DNA from: Chondrosia reniformis | Lineage: Eukaryota; Porifera; Demospongiae; Chondrillida; Chondrillidae | Length of the DNA: 64,000 nucleotides | Assembly: GCA_947172415.1 (NCBI GenBank) | Contig: OX359192.1 | Coordinates: 2,048,501-2,112,500 of the forward strand | Direction: 5' to 3' | Shown: piece by piece, positions 45,886 to 59,300 of the stretch | Position numbering within the stretch: the stretch's first letter is position 1 | Layout: each line of letters begins with the position of its first letter | Position numbers and translations under genes: made by a program | Notes under the pieces: generated by a model | Database searches by the model: none | The model's input: only the letters and a program-made list of their open reading frames with translations | Told to the model about the DNA's origin: nothing

Positions 45886-46309
45886 TATTATTTTTATCAT
45901 TTTATTGTAATAATCTCCTCTCCTCAACTAGTATATATTTAGCTACTTCATCTATTTTAAATTTTATGTATCTCTCATCCCTACCCTTTTTCTCTATACG
46001 TACAATGTATAGAGAGAAAAAGTGTAACTTGTTGTCTTGGCTCCGTGCAAAGTAGCCATACTGTCTAATGGGATTTCCCAGCTTAAATAAGGTGAATCAA
46101 GAATCCAGATGAAGGGATTGTCCCTTATCTTAATGATGAAATGTGAAGGAACAAAAATGGACGATCATTTGAAACGACTTCCATATATTATCAATTAGAG
46201 GTAAATATTTGTATGATTTTATCAGATCTATACGCAGAAACATTTTGGGGCCCCTATACTGTTTTCAAAAATTAGGTTTTAGTAATGTTTCCTGTTACTA
46301 GCCTTGTAT

Positions 46310-46475
46310 TTATCTGTCAACAAAATGGCGGACGCTCGGCTGGCTTTGCTTTCTAAGCTTAAAATTAGCTTTCTCTCCTGAACCAATGAAAAGGATTTAG
46401 AAACCACCTTTACTAGTTAGTTCGAGTTGGGGGCGCCGGGTGCCCCACTAGTTTTTAAACTCGAAATACTCCATC
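46310..46475. repeat. Dispersed repeat family R2
   Basis: AAAATGGCGGACGCTCGGCT, then GGATTTAGAAACCACCTTTA and GGGCGCCGGGTGCCCCACTA, ending AACTCGAAATAC. Also found at 13270-13565 and, for the right end, within the ankyrin introns near 53130-53185 and 55535-55590. Confidence 0.7.
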
Positions 46476-46626
46476 TAATTATTTTGATAGACTTACTTTA
46501 GATATTTCGAACTACCACCGAGGATCTCTCTTTGCCTACGTTATATGGAACAAAGCTTTCCTTTAACTTCTAACCGTTGAAAACAAGCACTATCCTTTTA
46601 AAGGCAAGCTAGTGTTCTTCCTAAAG

Positions 46627-47066
46627 TACCGTATACGTAGAAATTTTCGTGGGATTAAATTTTCGTGGTTGAAGCCACCCACGAAAATTTGCCGCCACGA
46701 AAACAGTTTGCTCGATGGATAGATGGCTGCAAAAAAGCTATGCGTGCGTGGCTACCATGTTTACAAAGATATATGGGAAGCTGTTGGAGAAATGCTGCTT
46801 TGCGTGAGAGAGCCGAGGAACGCTCATGACAAGTACGCAGTGGCGGTCGAAAAAGACGGTACGGTCATCGGCCACTTGCCAAAGAAGGTGTCGCGTGTTT
46901 GTGCTCTGTACATATAGCGTAAGAGAGCCATCTTCTCACTTCTTTGGACACGTGTGGTGACAATGCTCTAATTATTTGTGGTGGCAAAATATTCGTGGGT
47001 TTAATTTTCGTGGTTGAGGGGACCCACGAAAATTTCAACACAATGAAAATTTCTACATATAAGGTA
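46627..47066. mobile_element. 440-bp TIR element carrying a HIRAN-like ORF
   Basis: Ends TACCGTATACGTAGAAATTT and, inverted, TACCTTATATGTAGAAATTT; TA at each border. Inside each end lie palindromic copies of AATTTTCGTGG / CCACGAAAATT. A relative begins at 63665. Confidence 0.7.
46723..46917 (+). CDS. Small HIRAN-like domain protein or fragment
   Basis: A 64-residue ORF from an ATG: MAAKKLCVRGYHVYKDIWEA, then LLCVREPRNAHDKYAVAV and GTVIGHLPKKVSRVCALYI. The spacing of the basic and E-P-N-x-x-D-x-x-A-V residues, and VIGHLPKK, match the HIRAN fold known from HLTF/Rad5 helicases, where it binds 3' DNA ends. The ORF sits between the TIRs of a 440-bp element, so it is probably element-borne. Whether it is expressed, or spliced to anything, is unknown. 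Confidence 0.55.
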   Translation: MAAKKLCVRGYHVYKDIWEAVGEMLLCVREPRNAHDKYAVAVEKDGTVIGHLPKKVSRVCALYI

Positions 47067-47349
47067 TCTTGCCTGTGTATATACGTATATGGCTTCAGCT
47101 ACACTGTAGGTAGATATAGCTAAAGGTAGGTAGGGTGTAGGTATGGCTCAGGAAGTTTTATTCCAATATACCCCATGTTTCAAATAACTCCACTCAGATG
47201 TGGTGTAATGTATACCTGTATGTGTGGTATAAATAATTACCTATTAGCTAACAGATTGTGTAATCATAAGTCGCAGATGCAATATAAGTCCAAAGAGTAC
47301 ACCATGTTTTGTCAATGTTATTAATGATACACTTCTTTAGTAGTCAAAC

Positions 47350-50300
47350 ATGTCTTCATTGAAACTAATCTGGAAAGAACCATGGATGGAGGAGGTGTAC
47401 CTCAAAATTAGAAATGGTAATCTTGCTGAGGTGAGTTCTATGAATGTCTTTATTATTGACACTGACTCATGTGTGTACCTTGGTCTGTGTATAGGTCAAG
47501 CAACGTGTTACTGAAAGAAATGTTAATATGCCAATGGAATTCATTGGTTTTAAACAGTATTATTTCACCACCCCACTGTTGTATGTAGCAGTGTCCTGTG
47601 GTGATACCAGAATAATGGAGTACTTTATTGAGCTTGGTGCTGACCTGAATGTGACAGCATATGACCCAGATGTGAATACATTAGCTTTACCATCTAAAGT
47701 AGCACCATTACACATAGCTGTGGAGAAAGGAGTAAGTCCAATTTTTCATGTTTTGCTAAATAATCCCACACAATATAGTGCTATACCTGGTATGTAGGAC
47801 TATATTGTGTATCTTATACATTCACAGGTCTCTAGACTGTTAACATTACACTCTAGCTGAAGACTATACATACACTGGTTTACATACACTGGTTGCCACA
47901 AATAGGACTTCGGTCCCCCAGCCAAGTAGACAATTGTCATTTTGTTGGTTGGTAAGGACTTTTGGCGATTTGGCGAGTAGTTTGAAGCTCACCAAATGTA
48001 ATTCTTCGCCAAATTTGCAAATGCAGCTATCGATTTCGAACGTAACGGTACCGTCGTCCATTTAATCAATTAAGCCAACGATTGCATCATAGTTACGGGG
48101 CAATACGCCAAATATAAAACTCGCCAAAAGCTAAAATCGGGCATTTTAGCTGTTCGGGGGGAGGGTAGTACAACATGCCACCCTGTTTAGTGTTGAGTTA
48201 GTGTTTAATGTTGCTTATTAGGTCATGAATTTGAAATAGTAATCCTTTCAATTAAATACTCTGTTTTTATCATCATGCAGTGAACAAGTTAAGCTATAAG
48301 TCTAAATAATTTTTATATAGTTAAATTAACCTTACTCACATCCACAAATAGCGGTCTCATATTTACTGGCCTCACATACCAGTCTCTTAGTGTTGCCATG
48401 GTGATACAACCACCAAAGAGGTTTGATTCCTTCATCTAAGTTGAGTTGTTTTATACATAGCAAATTATCATGAGCAGTTTGTAAATCTACATACCATTCA
48501 TTGTATGTACATTAATACATATATGTAATTACAATCTACATACGTATATGGTACCATACCATTCAGGAGGTCCTCTCAGTTAGCAAGCCCCTATCAGTAG
48601 GTAGACGTAGTTCACATTCTTTACAAAGATTCAAATGAAGTAGCACAATCCTGACTCCAAATTCATCTCTCCATCTTTTTCTGGACCTCCCTCTGTGTCT
48701 CTTTCCTCCAAGTTTTGCATTCCTTACATTCCTTACTCTGTTATTAAGCTACCATCATTCTCCATCACCAATCTCTTCAAGCCTCTCTCCGCCTCACCTG
48801 TGCTACCATTGCTTTAATTTATCTCTTACGTATATCATTTCTTATTGCTGGAGAAGACCCCTGGGGTGGAAACACCCAGCAAGAAGGTCCAATTGAAATG
48901 ATCAAAAATGAGCAAACTTAATTGGTTTTCATTCTCTTTTTTAACTTCTCGAATGTACTAGTTAATGCAAAAAATGTAATTTAAAGACTTTTTAATTGGC
49001 TCCATGCACAAGTAAGTTAGTACAGTAAAAAGCTGAACTTTGTAAACAGTATAAAATTATAAAAAAAATTATATGTATTAAATAAGTAAAACTGCTAATA
49101 TATTGTATAACTTATAGTTGCTGTGTGTGTTTCCTGAACAATATTTTCAAGTTCTGTTCTGATATGTCACACTTAACCTCTCTGTATGAGGGCTATGTTG
49201 TATGAATTAATGGCATGTGACTGTTAATGACAACTGTTTATCTCACTTTGGTTGTAATGATAAATTCTGTTTTCTGACAATGCTTTGATTTAATATAGAA
49301 GGACAGCCACTGAACTTTGTATTTATGATTTTATCTTTCTTATGTTTGTTTACTTTAACTAGGTCAAAGTGGCAAAGTTGTTACTTGATCATCATTGTGA
49401 GGTGGATCCAGTGGATAAGGATGGTGAAACACCACTTTTTAATGCTTCACAGAGAGGAAATGTAGAAATGTGTGAACTACTAGTAAGAACAATCAGATTA
49501 ATGTTATTGTTCATATTTAAGAGATATTCATACATAGGTACATAAAGTGGTACTTTGTGTACAACATTCTCTTACTACTAATTCCTGACAGACCTGGTCT
49601 GACATCATATTAACTAGTTAGCTTAAACCCCACACCATCTACACAATCATCTATTGTCAATTAGGTTCAGTTAGAAACTAAGAATCTTTCATAGTATATT
49701 CTGATGGAAGTCCAAGTCTGTGAGCTATAACTCCTTAGTCCATGACAATGATTGATTTTCAATGATGCCATGCAGGTGACTAATTGATTTGCATATATAC
49801 TGTTTTACCTTTTCCAGGGTATATCCAGAATATCCCCCACCATTAACCAGCCTGTTGCCATGTTACTGGGGGTAGAATAGAAATATTTAAATATTTAGCC
49901 GTTAGCATTGTGTGTACCTTTTGAAAGCTATTTGTGAACAATATTTCATGGATATGTGATTTTATAGAATGAAATCAGTTTCAATATTTAGGTAACGTCC
50001 AGTGTATAAAAACATTATGTAGTGTAATAATGAGTCCAATTCAATAAGATTTCATTTTTGATTAGTTAGTACGGTAGGTGTCAAAAAAAGTAAACGTTTC
50101 GTTCATTAAGACTAAGCCAGAACGGCGTACCGTTTTGTTTCGGCTTAGTCTTCAATTCGTCCCAAAGCGTTTTAGATCGTCCTTATTATAGGCCTACAAG
50201 ATGAATAAAAACGATCAATCGTCTATTGCTTGCGTTCCGACGTAAGTTGTAAATTACTGTTAAACAAGTTAATACTTGTTTAGCTTACTTGTGAAATACT

Positions 50301-53300
50301 TGGACAATTGGACTATAATTAACACGAAGCGTTTCTCACATGCATGCGTTCCTACGCAAGACCGTTCCGCATGTTTTAGAAAGTACAGATGATCGTTTTT
50401 CAAAGACGATCGATTGTTGTGTATCGTCTTCACACAGTTTTCGTAGGAACAAAACGCCGTATAAACGAAACGAAACGTTTACTTTTTTGATGCCTACCGT
50501 ACATCACTTAGTATGTATGTTTTTGTTTCCCTCAGGGATATGTCTTATCAGAGTTTCACTGTAAATACATATATGTTGTTAAAGGCTAATTCTGATAAGT
50601 CAGAAGGAGCTGTAATATACTTGTCATGGAGGTGACTTATCTTAGGTGGTATCAGTAATGTTTTAATGTACTGCATGGACTGACTCTTGTTAAGAGACTG
50701 TCTTGTGGACAGTACTTTCCCATTGAATAAAACTGTAGTAGATACATTTTATTTATGGATCCAGGCAATTTTTACTTCCTAATACCTTCTTTACATACTG
50801 TATATTCAAGGTAGTACTGTAATTGAAGTGATTTGGTCTCATATCTGTTTTAACTGAAATAATGTAATATCTACTCTTTATTTCATTGTTGTGTTTTCTT
50901 TGACTCACTGATGTGTGAGTTATATATTCACATCCATTCCTCTTCTGACTATACTGTAAGTTACACTTTATATAATGGCCACAATTTCACTGTATGTATT
51001 CTGTGCTCAAACCAATAAGCCAGTTATAGTCAAAACATTGGCATTGTCTTAATTTATGTTTTATGTTTTGTTGAACAAGTTATACGTAGGTCTCATCTGT
51101 GTTTAGACATTGTAAACATGTACAAGAAGTTTAAAATGTTAATGCTAAGGGTGATGTACATATTGAAAAGTACTCTACTCTATTGAAAGTTAGTTTTTAT
51201 TCTATATCTACAGCTACACCATAAAGCTAATGTCAACCAGAAGAGATTTAATGGAAAGACACCTCTTCATGTATCATCTAATGTAAGTCGGCTCTTAATA
51301 TGATTTCAATGTGTTTTACATATGCATAATAGTGAGTTTAGTTTATTCAAGTGCCTGGGATTGGAAATAAACTTTGAAATAACCAGAATTTTGAAATATA
51401 AAGAATGATAGCAATTTAATATTTAAATCCTAACAGTTGTATCAGAATTATTTAGTATTTCCAGTACTTCAAGTCACTCTGTGCCTGTGGCAGCCACTGA
51501 AATGCTTAACTTCTAAATTGTTAAATTTTTAATAATATTTTACTAATAAGAAGTCCTAAAGCAATTGAAGCAATTAAAGTTGGTTGACCAACCAGTATAT
51601 CAGTCTTAGGGTCATTTTAAGTCTGCATACTTATTAAATTCATGATCATGTTGCTATTTCTTATAAGCTGTATACTTTGTATACAAACTATGTATATACA
51701 TACAGAATGCGAGTAAATAATGTGAATCATAGGTTTTATGATGATACGTACTTTAATAAAAAAGAGTTTTATGATATAAACACACATTTTAGTTTACTAA
51801 GACAAGGTTTTAAGTACATTATTAACTTTAAAGGTACATGTATACTTAGGTCACAAATAAGTAAAACTGCTAATATATTGTATAACTTATAGTTGCTGTT
51901 TGTGTTTCCTTAACAATAAGTACTAGTTATTACACGTTCACAATGGCGTATTGCTTTTATGCAATATGCCATTGAGAGTGTGTAATAAGTGGTTTATCGC
52001 TAAATTAATCGCTCTACAAATGTGCCCATTACTGTAATTGACCTTTGTAAGTGCTTATTGATTTGCAATTAGTGTGTTTGTGTTGCTAGCTATACATGGA
52101 AGATGCGTGGAAACAGCCGCCTTAAACCCATATAAGGAGGTGTTAGGGGCACTTACATGTTACTGGCAGTGCTGGTAATCCTTAACCTGCACACCTTTCT
52201 CTTTGATGTTTGATGTCATCATGTGATAATTTTAATTACTGTTCCGATGTGACACACTTAACCTCTCTGTTAGTGTATGAGGGCTATGTCGTATGAATTA
52301 ATGGTATGTGACTGTTAATGACAGCTGTTTATCTCACTTTGGTTGTAATGATAAATTCTGTTTTCTGACAATGCTTTGATTTAATATAGAAGGACAGCCA
52401 CTGAACTTTGTATTTATGATTTTATCTTTTTATGTTTGTTTACTTTAACTAGGTCAAAGTGGCAAAGTTGTTACTTGATCATCATTGTGAGGTGGATCCA
52501 GTGGATGACGTTGATGGTGAAACACCACTTTTTAAGGCTTCAAAGAGAGGAGATGTAGAAATGTGTCAACTGCTAGTAAGAACAATTATATTAATGTTAT
52601 TGTTCATATTTAAGAGATATCAATACATAGGAAATATAAAGTGGTACTCTGTGCACAACATTCTCTAACTACTAATTCCTGACAGACCTGGTCTGACATC
52701 ATATTAACTAGTTAGCTTAAACCCCACACCATCTACACAAACATCTATTGTCAATTAGGTACAGTTAGAAACTAAGAAACTTACATAGTTGTAGTGGACT
52801 CTTTGTATGTTCAATCTCATCAGAGATCATCTTGCAGCCTGTACTTTCCCATTAATTAGATACATTCTCTTTATGGATCCAGGCAATTGTTAGCCCCTAT
52901 ATTGTGTCCATAATGCGATTTATGTATGGCTTCATGTTTTGGATATATATAATACGAGTTCATATGCAACTATTGTAACACTTAATTTATAAGTCAATAC
53001 ATCTTTTTTTTGTAAATGGCTGCATTCAGGAAGTTTTAGTTAACGAAGCTTTTCCATCATTATTCAGGACACTTAAGCGTCCTCAATCGTTAAGATTCTG
53101 AATATATATATTAAAGCCCAACGATGTGGCCAAGTAGTTTGAGTTAATTCGGGGGGCGGCAGCCCCACTAGTTTTAAACTCAAAATATACTATTCAAGGT
53201 AGTACTCTATTTGAAATGATTTGGTCTCATAGCTGTTTTAACTGAAACATTGTAATATCTACTCTTTATTACATTGTTGTGTTTTCTTTGACTCACTGAT

Positions 53301-56300
53301 GTGTGAGTTATATATTCACATCCATTCCTCTTCTGACTATATTGTAAGTTACACTTTATATAATGGCCACAATTTCACTGTATGTATTCTGTACTCAAAC
53401 CAGTAAGCCAGTTATAGTCAAAACATTGGCATTGTCTTAATTATGTTTTATATTTTGTTGAACAAGTTATAAGTCTCATCTGTGTTTAGACATTGTAAAC
53501 ATGTACAAGAAGTTTAAAATGTTAATGCTAAAGGTGATATACATATTGTAAAGTACTCTACTCTATTGAAAGTTAGTTTTTATTCTATATCTACAGCTAC
53601 ACCATAAAGCTAAAGTCAACCAGACAGATAGGATTGGCATGACACCTCTCCATGTATCATCTAATGTAAGTTTACTCTTAATGTGATTTCAATGTGTTTT
53701 ACTTATGCACAATAGTGAGTTTAGTTTATTCAAGTGCCTGGGATTGGAAATAAACTTTGAAATAACCAGAATTTTGAAATATAAAGAATGATAGCAATTT
53801 AATATTTAAATCCTAAGAGAAACCAGTTGTATCAGAAGTATTTAGTATGTCCAGTACTTCAAGTCACTCTGTGCCTGTGGCAGCCACTAAAACACTTAAC
53901 TTCTAAATTTTTAATAATATTTTACTAATAAGAAGTCCTAAAGCAATTGAAGCAATTAAAGTTGGTTGACCAACCAGTATGTCAGTCTTAGGGTCATTTT
54001 AAGTCTGCATGCTTATTAAATTCATGATCATGTTGCTATTTCTTATAAGCTGTATACTTTGTATACAAACTACATTTATACATATTCATCTTTCAAAGTA
54101 CATATGTACAGTATATGAGAAAATTATGTGAATCCTAGGTTTTATGATGATTTGTACTTTGATATAAAAGAGTTTTATGATATAAACACACATTTTAGTT
54201 TACTAAGACAAGGTTTTAAGTACATTATTGACTTTAAAGGTACATGTATACCCAGGTCACAAATAAGTAAAACTGCTAATATATTGTATAACTTATAGTT
54301 GCTGTGTGTGTTTCCTGAACAATAAGTACTAGTTATTACACGTTCACAATGGCGTATTGCTTTTATGCAATATGCCATTGAGAGTGTGTAATAAGTGGTT
54401 TATCGCTAAATTAATCGCTCTACAAATGTGCCCATTACTGTAATTGACCTTTGTAAGTGCTGATTGATTTGCAATTAGTGTGTTTGTGTTGCTAGCTATA
54501 CATGGAAGATGCGTGGAAACAGCCGCCTTAAACCCATATAAGGAGGTGTTAGGGGCACTTACATGTTACTGGCAGTGCTGGTAATCCTTAACCTGCACAC
54601 CTTTCTCTTTGATGTTTGATGTCATCATGTGATAATTTTAATTACTGTTCTGATGTGACACACTTAACCTCTCTGTTAGTGTATGAGGGCTATGTCGTAT
54701 GAATTAATGGTATGTGACTGTTAATGACAGCTGTTTATCTCACTTTGGTTGTAATGATAAATTCTGATTTCTGACAATGCTTTGATTTATTATAGAAGGA
54801 CAGCCACTGAACTTTGTATTTATGATTTTATCTTTCTTATGTTTGTTTACTTTAACTAGGTCAAAGTGGCAAAGTTGTTACTTGATCATCATTGTGAGGT
54901 GGATCCAGTGGATATGAATCGCGAAACACCACTTTGTATTGCTTCAGAGAGAGGAGATGTAGAAATGTGTCAACTACTAGTAAGAACAATCATATTAATG
55001 TTATTGTTCATATTTAAGAGATATTCATATGTAGGTACATAAAGTGGTACTCTGTGCACAACATTCTCTAACTACTAATTCCTGACAGACCTGGTCTGAC
55101 ATCATATTAACTAGTTAGCTTAAACCCCACACCATCTACACAAACATTTATTATCAATTAGGTACAGTTAGAAACTAAGAAACTTACATAGTTGTAGTGG
55201 ACTCTTTGTATGTTCAATCTCATCAGAGATCATCTTGCAGCCTGTACTTTCCCATTAATTAGATACATTCTCTTTATGGATCCAGGCAATTGTTAGCCCC
55301 TATATTGTGTCCATAATGCGATTTATGTATGGCTTCATGTTTTGGATATATATAATACGAGTTCATATGCAACTATTGTAACACTTAATTTATACGTCAA
55401 TACATCTTTTTTTGTAAATGGCTGCATTCAGGAAGTTTTAGTTAACGAAGCTTTTCCATCATTATTCAGGACACTTAAGCGTCCTCAATCGTTAAGATTC
55501 TGAATATATATATTAAAGCCCAACGATGTGGCCAAGTAGTTTGAGTTAATTCGGGGGGTGGCAGCCCCACTAGTTTTAAACTCAAAATATACTATTCAAG
55601 GTAGTACTCTATTTGAAATGATTTGGTCTCATAGCTGTTTTAACTGAAACATTGTAATATCTACTCTTTATTACATTGTTGTGTTTTCTTTGACTCACTG
55701 ATGTGTGAGTTATATATTCACATCCATTCCTCTTCTGACTATATTGTAAGTTACACTTTATATAATGGCCACAATTTCACTGTATGTATTCTGTACTCAA
55801 ACCAATAAGCCAGTTATATTCAAAACATTGGCATTGTCTTAATTTATGTTTTATATTTTGTTGAACAAGTTATAAGTCTCATCTGTGTTTAGACATTGTA
55901 AACATGTACAAGAAGTTTAAAATGTTAATGCTAAGGGTGATGTACATATTGAAAAGTACTCTACTCTATTGAAAGTTAGTTTTTATTCTATATCTACAGC
56001 TACACCATAAAGCTAAAGTCAACCAGAAGAGATTTAATGGAAAGACACCTCTCCATGTAGCATCTAATGTAAGTCGACTCTTAATATGATTTCAATGTGT
56101 TTTACTTATGCACAATAGTGAGTTTAGTTTATTCAAGTGCCTGGGATTGGAAATTTTTTTTGAAATATAAAGAATGAAGCAATTTAATATTTAAATTCTA
56201 AGAGAAACCAGTTGTATCAGAAGTATTTAGTATGTCCAGTACTTCAAGTCACTCTGTGCCTGTGGCAGCCACTGAAATGCTTAACTTCTAAATTGTTAAA

Positions 56301-59300
56301 TTTTTATTAATATTTTTTTAATAAGAAGTTCTAAAGCAATTGAAGCAATTAAAGTTGGTTGACCAACCAGTATGTCAGTCTTAGGGTCATTTTAAGTCTG
56401 CATGCTTATTAAATTCATGATCATGTTGCTATTTCTTATAAGCTGTATACTTTGTATACAAACTATGTATATACATACAGAATGCGAGTAAATAATGTTA
56501 ATCATAGGTTTTATGATGATACGGACTTTAATAAAAAAGAGTTTTATGATATAAACACACATTTTAGTTTACTAAGACAAGGTTTTAAGTACATTATCGA
56601 CTTTAAAGGTACATGTATACCCAGGTCACAAATAAGTAAAACTGCTAATATATTGTATAACTTATAGTTGCTGTGTGTGTTTCCTGAACAATATTTTCAA
56701 GTTCTGGTCTGATGTGTCACACTTAAACTCTCTGTATGAGGGCTATGTCGTATGAATTAATGGCATGTGACTGTTAATGACAGCTGTTTATCTCACTTTG
56801 GTTGTAATGATAAATTCTGTTTTCTATCAAAGCTTTGATTTAATATAGAAGGACAGCCACTGAACTTTGTATTTATGATTTTATCTTTATGTTTGTTTAC
56901 TTTAACTAGGTCAAAGTAGCAAAGTTGTTACTTGATCATCATTATGAGGTGGATCCAGTGGATAAGTATGGTCAAACACCACTTTTTCATGCTTCAAAGA
57001 GAGGAGATGTAGAAAAGTGTCAACTACTAGTAAGAACAATCAGATTAATGTTATTGTTCATATTTAAGAGATATTCATACATAGGTACATAAAGTGGTAC
57101 TCTGTGCACAACATTCTCTAACTACTAATTCCTGACAGACCTGGTCTGACATCATATTAACTAGTTAGCTTAAACCCCACACCATCTACACAAACATCTA
57201 TTGTCAATTAGGTACAGTTAGAAACTAAAAATCTTTCATAGTATATTCTGATGGAAGTCCAAATCTGTGAGCTATAACTCCTTAGTCCATGACAATGATT
57301 GATTTTCAATGATGCCATGCAGGTGACTAATTGATTTGCATATATACTGTTTTACCTTTTCCAGGGTATATCCAGAATATCCCCCACCATTAACCAGCCT
57401 ATTGCCCTGTTACTGGGGGTAGAATAGAAATATTTAAATACTTATCCGTTAGCATTGTGTGTACCTTTTGAAAGCTATTTGTGAACAATATTTCATGGAT
57501 ATGTGATTTTATAGAATGAAATCAGTTTCAATATTTAGGTAACGTCCAGTGTATAAAAACATTATGTAGTGTAATAATGAGTCCAATTCAATAAGATTTC
57601 ATTTTTGATTAGTTAGTACGGTAGGCGTCAAAAAAAGTAAACGTTTCGTTCATTAAGACTAAGCCAGAACGGCGTACCGTTTTGTTTCGGCTTAGTCTTC
57701 AATTCGTCCCAAAGCGTTTTAGATCGTCCTTATTATAGGCCTACAAGATGAATAAAAACGATCAATCGTCTATTGCTTGCGTTCCGACGTAAGTTGTAAA
57801 TTACTGTTAAACAAGTTAATACTTGTTTAGCTTACTTGTGAAATACTTGGACAATTGGACTATAATTAACTCGAAGCGTTTCTCACATGCATGCGTTCCT
57901 ACGCAAGACCGTTCCGCATGTTTTAGAAAGTACAGATGATCGTTTTTCAAAGACGATCGATTATTGTTTATCGTCTTCACACAGTTTTCGTAGGAACAAA
58001 ACGCCGTATAAACGAAACGAAACGTTTACTTTTTTGATGCCTACTGTACATCACTTAGTATGTATGTTTTTGTTTCCCTCAGGGATATGTCTTATCAGAG
58101 TTTCACTGTAAATACATATATGTTGTTAAAGGCTAATTCTGATAAGTCAGAAGGAGCTGTAATATACTTGTCATGGAGGTGACTTATCTTAGGTGGTATC
58201 AGTAATGTTTTAGTGTACTGCATGGACTGACTCTTGTTAAGAGACTGTCTTGTAGACAGTACTTTCCCATTGAATAAAACTGTAGTAGATACATTTTATT
58301 TATGGATCCAGGCAATTTTTACTTCCTAATACCTTCTTTACATACTGTATATTCAAGGTAGTACTGTAATTGAAGTGATTTGGTCTCATATCTGTTTTAA
58401 CTGAAATAATGTAATATCTACTCTTTATTTCATTGTTGTGTTTTCTTTGACTCACTGATGTGTAAGTTATATATTCACATCCATTCCTCTTCTGACTATA
58501 CTGTAAGTTACACTTTATATAATGGCCACAATTTCACTGTATGTATTCTGTGCTCAAACCAATAAGCCAGTTATAGTCAAAACATTGGCATTGTCTTAAT
58601 TATGTTTTATGTTTTGTTGAACAAGTTATACGTAGGTCTCATCTGTGTTTAGACATTGTAAACATGTACAAGAAGTTTAAAATGTTAATGCTAAGGGTGA
58701 TGTACATATTGAAAAGTACTCTACTCTATTGAAAGTTAGTTTTTATTCTATATCTACAGCTACACCATAAAGCTAAAGTCAACCAGACAGATAGGATTGG
58801 CATGACACCTCTCCATGTATCATCTAATGTAAGTTTACTCTTAATGTGATTTCAATGTGTTTTACTTATGCACAATAGTGAGTTTAGTTTATTCAAGTGC
58901 CTGGGATTGGAAATAAACTTTGAAATAACCAGAATTTTGAAATATAAAGAATGATAGCAATTTAATATTTAAATCCTAAGAGAAACCAGTTGTATCAGAA
59001 TTATTTAGTATGTCCAGTACTTCAAGTCACTCTATGCCTGTGGCAGCCACTGAAATGCTTAACTTCTAATTTTTAATATTTTACTATTATAAGAAGTCCT
59101 AAAGAAATTGGAGCCATTACAGTTGGTTAACCAACTAGTACATCAGTCTCAGGGTCATTTTAATTTTAAATTTATGATCATGTAGCTATTTATTGTATAC
59201 AAACTTCGTTTATACACATTCATCTTTCAAAATACATACATACGTTTGTACATACAGAATGCGAGTAAATAATGTGAATCATAGTTTTTTTGATGATACG

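Noticed and set aside
50340..50564. 74-codon ORF repeated at 57887 and 60551
   Set aside because: It lies mostly inside the 432-bp MITE and repeats only because the element was duplicated with the array units.
54175..54378. Minus-strand ORF in the array
   Set aside because: Antisense shadow of the diverged unit-3 copy of the intronic repeat; not kept in other units.
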